Below, one piece after another: positions 25,179 through 34,604 of a DNA stretch of 64,000 nt. This DNA comes from Butyrivibrio proteoclasticus P6B7 (GTDB lineage: Bacteria > Bacillota > Clostridia > Lachnospirales > Lachnospiraceae): NCBI RefSeq assembly GCF_000622085.1, contig NZ_JHWL01000001.1, positions 186,001-250,000 on the forward strand, read 5' to 3'. The notes under the pieces were generated by a model, which worked only from the letters and a program-made list of their open reading frames with translations, ran no database searches and had not been told where the DNA came from. The translations under genes were made by a program, and so were the position numbers. Numbering within the stretch: the first letter of the stretch is position 1; the number at the start of each line of letters is the position of its first letter.

Positions 25179-26051
25179 ATGGTAGTACAACACAACGTCA
25201 CAGCGATGAACGCAAACAGACAGCTGGGTATCACAACTGATATTCAGGCAAAGTCAAGTGAGAAACTTTCTTCTGGTTACAAGATCAACAGAGCAGCCGA
25301 TGACGCAGCAGGTCTTGCGATTTCAGAAAAAATGAGAAGACAGGTAAGAGGTCTTACACAGGCTTCAGCTAACGCTCAGGATGGTATCTCAACTGTTCAG
25401 ACAGCTGAAGGTGCTCTTAACGAAGTTCACGATATGCTTCAGAGAATGAATGAGCTTGCAGTTAAGGCTGCTAACGATACTCTTACAAGTGATGACAGAA
25501 GTTACATCCAGTCAGAGATTTCAGCTCTTGCTAGTGAGATTACACGTACTGCTGAATCAACAGAATTCAACAACCAGTATCTTCTTAATGGTACATTTAC
25601 AAATAAAGAGCTTCAGGTTGGATCAGAGACAACTGATGACAACGTAATCAAGATCGACATTGCTCCTCTTTCAGCTTCAGCTATCGGTGTAGCAGCTATC
25701 GAGAAGACAGAAGTATCTGCACTTCCAGATCCTTCAAGCACAACTGACCAGATCAGCGTACTTACACACTCAACAGCTAAGCAGGCAATCGTACAGATCA
25801 AGAACGCACTCGTATCAGTATCAAAACAGAGATCAGACCTTGGTGCTCTCCAGAACAGACTTGAGCACACAATCAAGAACCTGGATAACGTAGTAGAGAA
25901 TACACAGGCAGCTGAATCACAGATCCGTGATACAGACATGGCAGAGGAAATGGTTAGATATTCTAACAACAATATCCTCGCTCAGGCAGGTCAGTCAATG
26001 CTTGCACAGGCTAACCAGACCAACCAGGGTGTACTTTCACTCCTTCAGTAA
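25179..26051 (+). CDS. flagellin 1
   Basis: A 290-residue flagellin. The N-terminal D0/D1 (MVVQHNVTAMNANRQLGITT, then INRAADDAAGLAISEKMRRQ) and the C-terminal D1/D0 (LEHTIKNLDNVVENTQAAES, then the end segment LAQANQTNQGVLSLLQ) are standard; the middle is a short variable loop (about 160-205). Serines and threonines in the loop could be glycosylated. The ATG at 25179 follows GGAGG; an in-frame start 42 bases earlier has no ribosome site. It is the best match to flagellin 2, with nearly identical ends. Own promoter and terminator, so it is monocistronic. Confidence 0.97.
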   Translation: MVVQHNVTAMNANRQLGITTDIQAKSSEKLSSGYKINRAADDAAGLAISEKMRRQVRGLTQASANAQDGISTVQTAEGALNEVHDMLQRMNELAVKAANDTLTSDDRSYIQSEISALASEITRTAESTEFNNQYLLNGTFTNKELQVGSETTDDNVIKIDIAPLSASAIGVAAIEKTEVSALPDPSSTTDQISVLTHSTAKQAIVQIKNALVSVSKQRSDLGALQNRLEHTIKNLDNVVENTQAAESQIRDTDMAEEMVRYSNNNILAQAGQSMLAQANQTNQGVLSLLQ

Positions 26052-26074
26052 TCCAGATAAACAAAGCCTTAATT

Positions 26075-26107
26075 GGCGGTGGCTCACAAGAGTCACCGCC
26101 TTTTTAT
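26075..26107 (+). terminator. terminator of flagellin 1
   Basis: GGCGGTGGCTC (26075-26085), loop ACAA, GAGTCACCGCC (26090-26100), then TTTTTATT. One mismatch or G-U in the stem. Confidence 0.93.
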
Positions 26108-26202
26108 TGGGAAAAGAACTATGAAATCAGACTATAATGATCTTCAAATGCGGTTATTTACTATGGTTCTAAAATTTATACATAATTTATAAAATTCAGG
26201 GT

Positions 26203-26228
26203 TAAGTTTTTAGAATTATAGTCGATAA
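26203..26228 (+). promoter_or_regulatory. sigma-28-like promoter of flagellin 2
   Basis: TAAG (26203-26206), 15 bases, TCGATAA (26222-26228), one base off the consensus in the -10 box. The start would be near 26235, about 104 bases before the gene. Confidence 0.7.
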
Positions 26229-26297
26229 TAAAGGTGTAAACAAATGAAATAGTTTTTAGGCCAGCACTAGAGACTATTTCGTAAATTAAGCAAACGA

Positions 26298-26313
26298 GTG
26301 GCAAGGAAGCCAC
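26298..26313 (+). promoter_or_regulatory. GGA-loop hairpin in flagellin 2 leader, likely CsrA site
   Basis: GTGGC-AAGGAA-GCCAC: a 5-bp stem presenting GGA in a six-base loop, which is the preferred CsrA target form. A second GGA lies in the ribosome site (26326-26328). Two sites about 21 bases apart fit dimeric CsrA bridging. The identification is by sequence only. Confidence 0.65.
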
Positions 26314-26338
26314 CGTATTTATCAAGGAGGATAAAATT

Positions 26339-27157
26339 ATGGTAGTACAACACAACGTCACAGCGATGAACGCAAACAGACAGCTTGGAATTACAAATGG
26401 TATTCAGGCTAAGTCAAGTGAGAAGTTATCATCTGGTTACAAGATCAACAGAGCAGCAGACGATGCAGCAGGTCTTGCAATTTCTGAAAAGATGAGACGT
26501 CAGATCAGAGGTCTTACACAGGCTTCAGCTAACGCTCAGGATGGTATTTCAGCAGTTCAGACAGCTGAGGGTGCTATGAACGAAGTTCATGACATGCTTC
26601 AGAGAATGAACGAGCTTGCTACAAAGGCAGCTAACGACACACTTACAAGTGATGATCGTACTTACATCAATTCTGAGGTTCAGGCTCTTGCATCAGAAAT
26701 TACTCGTACAGCAGAAGCTACAGAGTTCAACAACCAGTATCTTCTTAACGGAACATTCACAGGTAAGGAGATCCAGGTTGGTTCTGAGACAGGCGACAAG
26801 AACCAGATCAAGATCGACATCTCTAAGATGGACGCTTCTTCAATTGGTGTATCTACACTTGCAGTAAGTTCACATTCAGCAGCTAAGAGTGCAATCACAT
26901 CTATCAAGAACGCTCTTACATCTGTTTCTACACAGAGATCTAATCTCGGTGCATTACAGAACAGACTTGAGCACACAATCAAGAACCTTGATAACGTTGT
27001 TGAGAATACTCAGGCTGCAGAATCTGCAATTCGTGACACAGATATGGCTACCGAGATGGTTAAGTATTCAAATAACAACATCCTTGCTCAGGCTGGACAG
27101 TCAATGCTGGCTCAGGCTAACCAGACAAATCAGGGTGTTCTTTCACTTCTCGGATAA
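26339..27157 (+). CDS. flagellin 2
   Basis: A 272-residue flagellin close to flagellin 1: the first 150 residues differ at few places and the last 90 are nearly the same. The central loop is 18 residues shorter, giving a more compact D2-less filament protein. ATG 26339 follows AAGGAGG. It has its own sigma-28-like promoter and ends in a strong hairpin. The pair probably arose by duplication, since gene order, leader type and terminators are alike. Confidence 0.97.
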   Translation: MVVQHNVTAMNANRQLGITNGIQAKSSEKLSSGYKINRAADDAAGLAISEKMRRQIRGLTQASANAQDGISAVQTAEGAMNEVHDMLQRMNELATKAANDTLTSDDRTYINSEVQALASEITRTAEATEFNNQYLLNGTFTGKEIQVGSETGDKNQIKIDISKMDASSIGVSTLAVSSHSAAKSAITSIKNALTSVSTQRSNLGALQNRLEHTIKNLDNVVENTQAAESAIRDTDMATEMVKYSNNNILAQAGQSMLAQANQTNQGVLSLLG

Positions 27158-27210
27158 TACAAGTTTTAATTTAAACAAGAGGTCTTTTGCAATCATTGCA
27201 AGCTACCACA

Positions 27211-27238
27211 GAGGGCTCCGGTTTCCGGAGCCCTCTTT
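27211..27238. terminator. bidirectional terminator after flagellin 2
   Basis: GAGGGCTCCGG (27211-27221), loop TTT, CCGGAGCCCTC (27225-27235), then TTT. It lies between the converging flagellin 2 and the minus-strand transferase gene. Confidence 0.88.
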
Positions 27239-27248
27239 CATGTTAATT

Positions 27249-28229
27249 TCAGTTTAGGAGAGTATCCAGTCTGTATATATTCTTGCTCATAAATGGTGAT
27301 AAATATGGAGATCTGTCAAATTCCTTTTCATGGAACCAGACAGATCTTTCTTCGTTAAGACCGTACTGGTTACAGATGTCTTCCATAGTGGTTAAGTATA
27401 CCTTGTAAATGTCATTGATAGCACTTATTGGAATTTTATATACGCTGGAAGTAAGTGCAACATAACCATTAGTAAAATGGCTAAGATCATGGAAGTGGAA
27501 AAATACCAGGTCGTATTCCTTGCCGCTTTCCATGTGTACAAGCTTTGTAACCACTTCATTTTTATAGAAATAATACTGATCAACATTCCAGGGGGCAACT
27601 CCGCCTCCAAGATAAGAAAGTTCGTGAATACAATCGTAGATGCTGGTCCAATCGTCTAGATATTTCTGATCTCCGCAGAAGCCCTTTTCTTTATCTATAG
27701 TGCAGCAATCGATGCACATCTTATTCCAGTCATTAAGGACTTTCCTTGCTTTATCATTGTTTTTAAAGGTCATAAACTGGACGCAGTATTTTCCTGATGC
27801 TGCTGACTGATCACAATAGGAGGAGTATCTGTGCTCTGTGATCATGACAGAGGCGTTTGCATCAGAGAGAAACTCGTCAAATAAAGGAGCTGGATCTGAG
27901 AAAAACATCATATCTGCGTCGATGTAGGTACACATTTCCTGATTGTATTTATCAAGAACATAAGCTATGGATTTAGGAGTTGAAGTCCAGCAGTACTCAC
28001 CTCTTGAACGGCTGTCTTTAATTGAAAGAAGCTCTTCATCTTCGAAATCCTTTAGTGAAATAATTGTGGCATTAGTTAGATTCAGACTAGTTAACTTGTC
28101 ATAGCTCTTTTCATCAAAGGCTATTATATACAGGTGCATATCAGGGCATGCCTTTAGAAGGGATGTATAAAGAACTAATCCCTTGGCAAGATATCCTGAA
28201 TCAAATAGTGTCACAAAGCAGTTTGTCAC
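27249..28229 (-). CDS. GT-A-type glycosyltransferase-like protein
   Basis: A 326-residue protein. The N-terminal half has a nucleotide-sugar transferase look: TNCFVTLFDSGYLAKGLVLY, then a DxD-type metal site in the segment TYIDADMMFFSDPA. The later HNVDQYYF-type segment (APWNVDQYYF) fits GT8-like or related transferases. Start is GTG 28229 with AGGAGA upstream. It is the last of three minus-strand genes starting at 30538, 17 bases after the previous stop. The acceptor and the sugar are unknown. Confidence 0.75.
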   Translation of the reverse strand: MTNCFVTLFDSGYLAKGLVLYTSLLKACPDMHLYIIAFDEKSYDKLTSLNLTNATIISLKDFEDEELLSIKDSRSRGEYCWTSTPKSIAYVLDKYNQEMCTYIDADMMFFSDPAPLFDEFLSDANASVMITEHRYSSYCDQSAASGKYCVQFMTFKNNDKARKVLNDWNKMCIDCCTIDKEKGFCGDQKYLDDWTSIYDCIHELSYLGGGVAPWNVDQYYFYKNEVVTKLVHMESGKEYDLVFFHFHDLSHFTNGYVALTSSVYKIPISAINDIYKVYLTTMEDICNQYGLNEERSVWFHEKEFDRSPYLSPFMSKNIYRLDTLLN

Positions 28230-28246
28230 TGGCGTTTCTCCTGGTC

Positions 28247-29485
28247 TTAGAAATAAATTTCCTCGATAGTCATCATTGGAATACTTATCTTATCCTTAAG
28301 ATATTGTTTGATGAGGTAGCTATCCATGATGTTGGATATAACAAGCATTTGGGAATCTTCAATCTGTTCAGCAGCATGATCAAGGTCAGAAATAAGATGA
28401 CATACCATGAACTCAGACTGTTCCATTTCACGGATAAAATGATCAGCCAACTCATCATAGCCAATAAAAGCAATAGTATTGATTCCTTTAGCTTTAAAGT
28501 ATGTATCAATGGTGATACCGTAATCACGGCTATTCATCCATTTGTTCATGATTTGATAGTTTTTCAGAAGTTTATTTATCATAGAATTAGGTACAAGGAT
28601 TCCTCTTACTGCAAGATAATCCGCTTCATCTTGCGAGTAGCTGCGCAGTTCTTTGTCTATCTCGGAGTAGGACTTGCACTCTTCAAAGGAATATGGCTTG
28701 GCGCTAAGATCAAACTCATCATTTTTGATCTCCTGACCGCTGTAATGAGTGCCATTTACTCCAACGTTATACACATGAGTTCTTGTCGGATAGACGGTAA
28801 GCATATCTCTTTTGCTCTGGTCATAGGCGACAACAACAGCCCAAGAGTCAAGGTGCCCTTCACATTCAAGACCGTACATAGCAGGCAGGTCATAACCGGT
28901 TTCTGAGAAATGATCCTGCATTTCGAGGCTTTCCTTAAATTGCGGATAATCAGAAAGACTAAAGTCGCATAGATTCCATCTGTCTGCCCAAAGACCAAAG
29001 CCCCAGGAATGGAACCTTTTCCCAAAGAATGTCGTTGCGTTAAGATTCTGGATGTTTTCTCCTACTTCAGCAAATCCCGCAATAGACATAACTCTTTTAT
29101 CACTCTCAAAATAGTCCAAGGCATCATCCATATAATCCAGGAAATCTACAGTGAGAATCAGATCATCTTCCACATCTATGATTCGTCCATACTTATTGAT
29201 AATCTCGTTTATTCCTTCAGACACATTCTTGCGACAGCCTTTGTGTTCCTTGGCAAAAATATTAGTTATTGATTTAAATTTGTTGTTTTTTTCCAGTTCA
29301 CGAAGATAGGTCCTGACTACCTCAACCTTCATGTCATCCATATATTTTAGAGGATGAGGGGCATCTGAGAAAATAAAGACATCATGCTCTTTCGCATTGT
29401 TGCAGTTTGAAAGAGAATTAATAGTATTAACCAGGTCTTCAAGCCTGTTATATACGGGTATTACGATTGGTGCATAGGTTTTCAT
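28247..29485 (-). CDS. GT2-family glycosyltransferase with C-terminal extension
   Basis: A 412-residue protein. The GT2 domain (1-250) has IVIPVYNRLEDLVNTINSL, the DxD-like VEDDLIL and a SWGFGLWADRWN segment common in related transferases. The last 80 residues (GINTIAFIGYDELADHFI and on) look like a small Rossmann-type domain. The start follows GGAGG. Middle gene of the minus-strand operon 30538-27249. Confidence 0.8.
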   Translation of the reverse strand: MKTYAPIVIPVYNRLEDLVNTINSLSNCNNAKEHDVFIFSDAPHPLKYMDDMKVEVVRTYLRELEKNNKFKSITNIFAKEHKGCRKNVSEGINEIINKYGRIIDVEDDLILTVDFLDYMDDALDYFESDKRVMSIAGFAEVGENIQNLNATTFFGKRFHSWGFGLWADRWNLCDFSLSDYPQFKESLEMQDHFSETGYDLPAMYGLECEGHLDSWAVVVAYDQSKRDMLTVYPTRTHVYNVGVNGTHYSGQEIKNDEFDLSAKPYSFEECKSYSEIDKELRSYSQDEADYLAVRGILVPNSMINKLLKNYQIMNKWMNSRDYGITIDTYFKAKGINTIAFIGYDELADHFIREMEQSEFMVCHLISDLDHAAEQIEDSQMLVISNIMDSYLIKQYLKDKISIPMMTIEEIYF

Positions 29486-29527
29486 TATGTAGCCTCCTGT
29501 GGGAAACAGATCATATTTATGCTAGGT

Positions 29528-30538
29528 TTATACAGCTTCTTTTTCATTCATTATTGCCTGATACGCGAAAACTCCGATGTTGGAGGGATTAAGATAATCA
29601 ATAACCATGTTGGCAACAATGCCCGGTTCAATGCTTGATTTTGGAACATAGCCAGCCTTATATATTTCTTCTATTCCTTTAAGTGCAAAGTTCATAACAC
29701 CAGCATCTTCATTTTGATGAGAAATAATCAGAGCATGACAAGTGAAAAGAACTTTTTCTTCAAGAAGGTTTTCAGCGCCACAGGCCTCAAACAGTTCTTT
29801 GATATCTCCAGAAAGAGCAAAGATTTCATAGAGGGCTTCCTCCAGCGAAAGAGGAGAGTCGATATACTGATCAAGTTGAGTAATGAATTCATTCATGCGT
29901 CTGTTTTTGTAATAGCCAATTCTTTCATCACTTATCATATGGTCCCTTGCAAGGATTTCTATGATTCTAAGGTACTCCTCAGTGAAAAGGTTGTGGTGGT
30001 AATTCCTGTATCCTTCATAGCCTTGGTAAATATCACCCTTCCAGAAGGGTCTTGGATCATATCCAACAGACCTAGCTTTATCAACGGCGTGGATGTTGAA
30101 TATTAGATATTCAGAGCTGGAACCATAGGCAAAACGCAGGTTAGAGATAAGGTTCTTTTTATATATGTTAATGCAATTGTCCAAAAGTCCGGAGAGAATA
30201 AAAGAATCATGGTTGCCTGTTAGCACCTCTGTATCGTCAAAAAAGAAGGTAGTACTGATTTTGATGTCTTCGTTGGGGCATAGATATATATCAAGATTGT
30301 GTGAAACTGCAGCATTAACAGCACTTGAAAGAACATCAGGTTCAAGTGTTACACCAGAATCCAGAAAAATAATATACTGACCGGCAGCCTCGAAGATGCA
30401 GTTATTTATAGCATCACCGCCAAGTTCATTAACGTTGGCAATGAGAATGTCCATATCGTCGAAATTCTGGGCATCCAAACTTATTAGCGTTTTATCGTAA
30501 TCGCCTCTATTTATGATTATTACTGATAGTAAGCTCAT
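29528..30538 (-). CDS. GT2-like glycosyltransferase with shared C-terminal domain
   Basis: A 336-residue protein. The N-terminal 120 residues are GT2-like (LLSVIIINRGDYDKTLISLD, then FLDSGVTLEPDVL), but the second aspartate of the usual DxD is replaced by SG, so catalysis is uncertain. The C-terminal 160 residues (RRMNEFITQLDQYID to the end) clearly resemble the C-terminus of the transferase at 31870 (KRMDEFAYQMDCYLY), including the closing patterns YLNPSNIG and YYNPAHVG. First gene of the minus-strand operon; promoter at 30595-30623. Confidence 0.75.
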   Translation of the reverse strand: MSLLSVIIINRGDYDKTLISLDAQNFDDMDILIANVNELGGDAINNCIFEAAGQYIIFLDSGVTLEPDVLSSAVNAAVSHNLDIYLCPNEDIKISTTFFFDDTEVLTGNHDSFILSGLLDNCINIYKKNLISNLRFAYGSSSEYLIFNIHAVDKARSVGYDPRPFWKGDIYQGYEGYRNYHHNLFTEEYLRIIEILARDHMISDERIGYYKNRRMNEFITQLDQYIDSPLSLEEALYEIFALSGDIKELFEACGAENLLEEKVLFTCHALIISHQNEDAGVMNFALKGIEEIYKAGYVPKSSIEPGIVANMVIDYLNPSNIGVFAYQAIMNEKEAV

Positions 30539-30594
30539 GTATGTTCTGCTGTCCCTTTCTTTGTTGGGGAAGATTACACACCACTACAAGATTA

Positions 30595-30623
30595 ATTATA
30601 CGGTTTACCGTACCCTCCATCAA
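30595..30623 (-). promoter_or_regulatory. sigma-A promoter of the minus-strand transferase operon
   Basis: On the minus strand TTGATG (30623-30618) and TATAAT (30600-30595) with a 17-base spacer. An imperfect 12-bp palindrome ACGGT-TT-ACCGT (30600-30611) in the spacer might be an operator. Confidence 0.75.
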
Positions 30624-30687
30624 GGGCGAAAGACCCTAAATTTGAAAGTTTTCACGCAATTTCGTATAATTTTAATAGAACGTTATT

Positions 30688-30694
30688 CCGATAA
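30688..30694 (+). promoter_or_regulatory. possible sigma-28 -10 box before the transferase at 30730
   Basis: CCGATAA at 30688-30694 with only a weak -35 (TAAT at 17-base spacing). It points at the gene at 30730. It would link the plus-strand transferases to the flagellar regulon if real. Confidence 0.4.
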
Positions 30695-30729
30695 TACTGT
30701 CGTGGATATTTTTGCTTATTGGAGTTCGT

Positions 30730-31812
30730 ATGAAAAAAGTTTCGATCATTATCCCTTGCCATAATTGTCATGAATGGGTTTATCAAAGCTGGAAGTCGCT
30801 GAAAAGTCAGACTATGGGCCTTGATGATATAGAGTGCATATTTGTCGATGATTGCTCTGATGATGAAGGTAAGACTTTGGAGGTACTTAACAGGATAGAG
30901 CAGGAAGCCCCAGAAAATGTCATGATCATTCCACTTTCAGAAAATCTTAGACAGGGTGGCGCCAGGAATGTTGGAATGCAGTATGCTTCTGGTGAGTACA
31001 TGTTATTTCTTGATTCAGACGATCTGTACAGGCCTGAAACCTGTCAGGAGCTGTATGATCTAGCCAAGAAATACGATGCAGATATAGTGCAGTTTAAGCA
31101 TGATGTGATCTGGCGTGATAGTAGCGATGATGCGATTCCAGAGAAAAAAGAAAGGGAGAAGCTGGATATTATAGATCTTGATGATGCAAAAAGACGTTCT
31201 TTTCTAATCGGAAAAGGTGACTATGGTTGTACAAATAAGTTCTACAGACTGGATATGGTAAGAAAGATAAACCCACAGTTTGCAGAGCACATGATTTATG
31301 AGGAGCCTAAATTTGTATATCCGCTGTTTTTGATAATAGACCGGATTGTTATGGTGGATGATGGCTATTATATTTGGCGTAAACATGTTGGTTCTACCAT
31401 GACTTCAGAGTTGGGAGCTAAGCTTTTGGATCACCCAAGGGTTCAGCTTGAGACATTGGAAGAGATTATGCAGTATGGGGACCTGTATTCAAGGTATACC
31501 CAAGAGGTCCAGTTTAAGTTCTTTCATTCTTACTATTACGAGACCTTATTCTTTGCTTTTGCAAATAGAGGGAATATGACATTGGAACTGTATCACTTGA
31601 TGCAGGAGACTTGTAAAGCGTTGATTCCTGATATTGCCAAAAATAAATATGTTTTGGAACTGGTGGCATACCAACCTTTAGCTGAAAGCATAAACATAAA
31701 AGTCGAATCAACAGAGCAGATGATTTTTTTGTTGGTCAATCTTTTGTACGTTATCGATCGAGACATGTTAATTAAGTACAATCCGGGACTAAAACGCTTT
31801 ATTAAAAAATAA
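30730..31812 (+). CDS. GT2-family glycosyltransferase
   Basis: A 360-residue GT2 enzyme. The N-terminal domain has KKVSIIIPCHNCHEWVYQSW, the first metal-site aspartates VDDCSDDEG and the DxD LDSDDLYRPET, all intact. The rest is a helical C-terminal part. Close relatives in the window are the genes at 44368 and the C-terminal half of 38733. ATG 30730 follows TTGGAG; the in-frame start 18 bases earlier has none. Leads a run of transferases up to 34398. Confidence 0.88.
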   Translation: MKKVSIIIPCHNCHEWVYQSWKSLKSQTMGLDDIECIFVDDCSDDEGKTLEVLNRIEQEAPENVMIIPLSENLRQGGARNVGMQYASGEYMLFLDSDDLYRPETCQELYDLAKKYDADIVQFKHDVIWRDSSDDAIPEKKEREKLDIIDLDDAKRRSFLIGKGDYGCTNKFYRLDMVRKINPQFAEHMIYEEPKFVYPLFLIIDRIVMVDDGYYIWRKHVGSTMTSELGAKLLDHPRVQLETLEEIMQYGDLYSRYTQEVQFKFFHSYYYETLFFAFANRGNMTLELYHLMQETCKALIPDIAKNKYVLELVAYQPLAESINIKVESTEQMIFLLVNLLYVIDRDMLIKYNPGLKRFIKK

Positions 31813-31869
31813 GAACTTGGAAACCGGTGATTTTGTGGCTAAAGTGTAGCACTTGTTAAAGGTGGCAAA

Positions 31870-33066
31870 ATGGAAAATCAGAATATGAGAAATGATCCAC
31901 TAATTTCAGTAATCATGCCTGTCAGAAATAATGAGAGGTATTTTCCTGTTGCTGTGAAGAGCGTTCTTGCTCAGAGTTATTCTAACTGGGAACTCATAAT
32001 AGTGGAAGGCTTATCTACGGACAATACCTCAAAAATAGCTGACGAATATGCAAATTCTTATGATAATATAAAAGTTTATCATGAGGATGAGTGGATTTAT
32101 GAAAGTATAAATCTTGGAATTCGATATTGCACAGGGGATTATGTTACAGTGTTAAATTCTGACGATTTCCTGGAACCTGATGCTCTGGAAATAGCCGCAA
32201 AATATATTCAGAAATACATGATCGATGTCTTTTTATTTGCGGTCAAAGAGGTTGCTATCAACTCAGATGGGGAAATATATGATGAGAACGGTGAAGCTGT
32301 TCTTAAGAGGATGTCTCGAGAGTTCGTTATTAAGGGCAAGGATAAGGTTAGAAACAACTGGACTAACCTATTGTATTCTGTTCTATTAAATAATCAGCTT
32401 AATGTTTATCGAAAGGATATGATAAAGGACATTCGATTCAGGAATGATGTGTATGGAGCAGACTATCTATTTAATCTCGACGTATTACCCTTGATTGAAT
32501 CTATTGCCTATTATCCCAAATGTCTATATCAGTTCAGATCATATCAAGAAGAAGGTATGAATGCCTCAGTTGGTAAGTTCTACGATTATGCCCACAAAAT
32601 GTTCAATGAGTTTTTCTTTAAGTCTGTTCAGGTATTTGAAACTGCTGGTTGCATTTCTGATATGGCAATGAAGGTCTTAAGAAGAAAAAGAATGGATGAA
32701 TTCGCATATCAGATGGACTGTTATCTCTATAAGTCTTGTCCGCTTACTCCTGAAAACAAACTCAGAGAAATGTTTCTATATGCTAATGACGTTAAACCTT
32801 TATATGCTGCAGATGGCTTTGTATATGCCATGGAGGATGCAGTCCTTACATCGGCCAAGTCAGTTCTTGATCTGTCTGATACCGAACATTATGGCAGAAT
32901 GCAGACTGTAGCTGAGGGAATAAAAGAGATATATCAGATTAAGGAATATAATCTAGAGTCTGTAGATATAGGAAAAATAGAAGCAATGGTAAAAGACTAC
33001 TACAATCCAGCCCATGTCGGAGCGGATGCATTAAGTAAACTTACTAAGGCACAATCAAAAAAGTAG
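31870..33066 (+). CDS. GT2-family glycosyltransferase
   Basis: A 398-residue GT2 enzyme with PLISVIMPVRNNERYFPVAV, EGLSTDNTSK and LNSDDFLEPDALE (DxD intact as SDD). The C-terminal 170 residues are related to the same region of the gene at 29528. The start follows AAAGGTGGC. The stop is 15 bases before the next gene, so one operon. Confidence 0.88.
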   Translation: MENQNMRNDPLISVIMPVRNNERYFPVAVKSVLAQSYSNWELIIVEGLSTDNTSKIADEYANSYDNIKVYHEDEWIYESINLGIRYCTGDYVTVLNSDDFLEPDALEIAAKYIQKYMIDVFLFAVKEVAINSDGEIYDENGEAVLKRMSREFVIKGKDKVRNNWTNLLYSVLLNNQLNVYRKDMIKDIRFRNDVYGADYLFNLDVLPLIESIAYYPKCLYQFRSYQEEGMNASVGKFYDYAHKMFNEFFFKSVQVFETAGCISDMAMKVLRRKRMDEFAYQMDCYLYKSCPLTPENKLREMFLYANDVKPLYAADGFVYAMEDAVLTSAKSVLDLSDTEHYGRMQTVAEGIKEIYQIKEYNLESVDIGKIEAMVKDYYNPAHVGADALSKLTKAQSKK

Positions 33067-33081
33067 GAGCTAAGGGAATTT

Positions 33082-34398
33082 ATGGATGTAAAAAATGTTT
33101 TTATAATTGGACGTTTTAGAAAAAGCCTTGATGCATATGATATTTTGTGCCAATCTACAGAGCTTTATCAGTGCTTGGGAATCCTTTCTCTGGATCAATT
33201 TGATAGAGCTAGATTCGATGGGCCTGTCTTTGTTTCTGATGCTCTTAAGAACGAGGAAATCATGTCTGAAGTGTTTAAAAACACTGACATAGTAATCATA
33301 GATGATACCTTTTTTGATGAGATAAAAGTCATAGTAGAGGAATATAACCCCAATATTGAGCTAATACGACACGGCGAAGCATTTGATAAACTTAAGTGCG
33401 AAAAGACTTGTACAGTTGATAAACTCTGCATTCTTATTCCTACTTATAACAGACTTAATCATATCAAGGACACCCTTAATATGTTGGACAAGCAGACTGC
33501 GGACAAATCGAGATATGAAATTGTGGTCGTTGATAATGCTTCAAGCTATGAAATTGAGGAATTGGAAGCGGTGGTACCGGATGGACTTAAAGGAAATACC
33601 ACGGTTTATAGAAATTCCTGCAATATTGGACTGACTGGTACTATAGCTAATCTCTTTTTACGAGGGACACAGAAATGGTGTTGGCATCTTGCTGATGATG
33701 ATGCAATTCCAGAAAACGCAGTGGAGACCATAATAAAAGATATAGAGAGATTTGGAACTGATGATCTCGGAGTTATTCAGTACCTTCATTTTGACCTTGA
33801 AGGAAAAGCCTGTGATGAGTATTTTCATATTGATTCGCTGGAGTCTTTTGCCAAATCTTTCATATCACTAGTTGAAAATAAAAATACAATACTTCCTTTG
33901 GTGCAGGGGACACTGATTTATCTTGCAAATAAAGTCTACAACATGGACGTCATAGCTCCTTTTGTTCAGTATGCATTTACCTACGCCAATACAATGATTC
34001 CAATGGATATGCCTATTCTTAAGGGGCTTGAAATCCATCAGTTTAGAATGCTTCAGCATAATATCCCTATTCTTGAGTACTCTCCTGGAAGAGTTACCTG
34101 GAATATGAAATGCACTTCCCTTGGACTTTCCACCATTAAATATCTGGATCTTAAAACGGATGCAGAGACAATGAATACAATAGTGGGCTTGTTTAACTTT
34201 GGAATGGATGATGTTTTATTCGATTATGCTGTCGTTGGAATATCTGATCCAGACTATCTTGAGACGCTTTACAACAATGCATATCGTCATTTTCTAAAAG
34301 GGGATGCTGATTACTATTTCAAAAAGATAATTGAGCTTTCCAAAGATGGTGAAGAAATGTTCTACCTTTGGAGAAAATATGGAATCAGACAGGGGTAA
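33082..34398 (+). CDS. GT2-family glycosyltransferase with N-terminal extra domain
   Basis: A 438-residue protein. The first 110 residues form a Rossmann-like domain of unknown role (FIIGRFRKSLDAYDIL). The GT2 domain starts at about residue 112 (KLCILIPTYNRLNHIKDTLN), with VVDNASSYE and LADDDAIPENAVE as the DxD site. The start follows AAGGGA. Probably co-transcribed with the genes before and after. Confidence 0.85.
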   Translation: MDVKNVFIIGRFRKSLDAYDILCQSTELYQCLGILSLDQFDRARFDGPVFVSDALKNEEIMSEVFKNTDIVIIDDTFFDEIKVIVEEYNPNIELIRHGEAFDKLKCEKTCTVDKLCILIPTYNRLNHIKDTLNMLDKQTADKSRYEIVVVDNASSYEIEELEAVVPDGLKGNTTVYRNSCNIGLTGTIANLFLRGTQKWCWHLADDDAIPENAVETIIKDIERFGTDDLGVIQYLHFDLEGKACDEYFHIDSLESFAKSFISLVENKNTILPLVQGTLIYLANKVYNMDVIAPFVQYAFTYANTMIPMDMPILKGLEIHQFRMLQHNIPILEYSPGRVTWNMKCTSLGLSTIKYLDLKTDAETMNTIVGLFNFGMDDVLFDYAVVGISDPDYLETLYNNAYRHFLKGDADYYFKKIIELSKDGEEMFYLWRKYGIRQG

Positions 34399-34406
34399 TA
34401 ATACTT

Positions 34407-34541
34407 ATGGATGAAGGTGTAGTAAAGGAAATACTCAATGCACTGGTGGAGCAGAATAAAGCTTTTTTAAATCATCAGCAGGACATTGCAAACTTAAGAG
34501 CTCATGCTGGACGACAGGCTTCAAATATCTGGGTCCTGTGA
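34407..34541 (+). CDS. small helical protein, 44 residues
   Basis: A short frame reading MDEGVVKEILNALVEQNKAF and on to NIWVL, eight bases after the previous stop, with AGGGGTA 10 bases upstream of ATG. It would form a helix pair rich in Q, N and A. The spacing in an operon between a transferase and the epimerase supports it, but the length leaves room for doubt. No family recognised. Confidence 0.5.
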   Translation: MDEGVVKEILNALVEQNKAFLNHQQDIANLRAHAGRQASNIWVL

Positions 34542-34604
34542 AATAACTTTAATAAAGATGCCGCAGATTACCAGATGGAAGACTAAAGAGAAAGGCGGTA
34601 AAAG

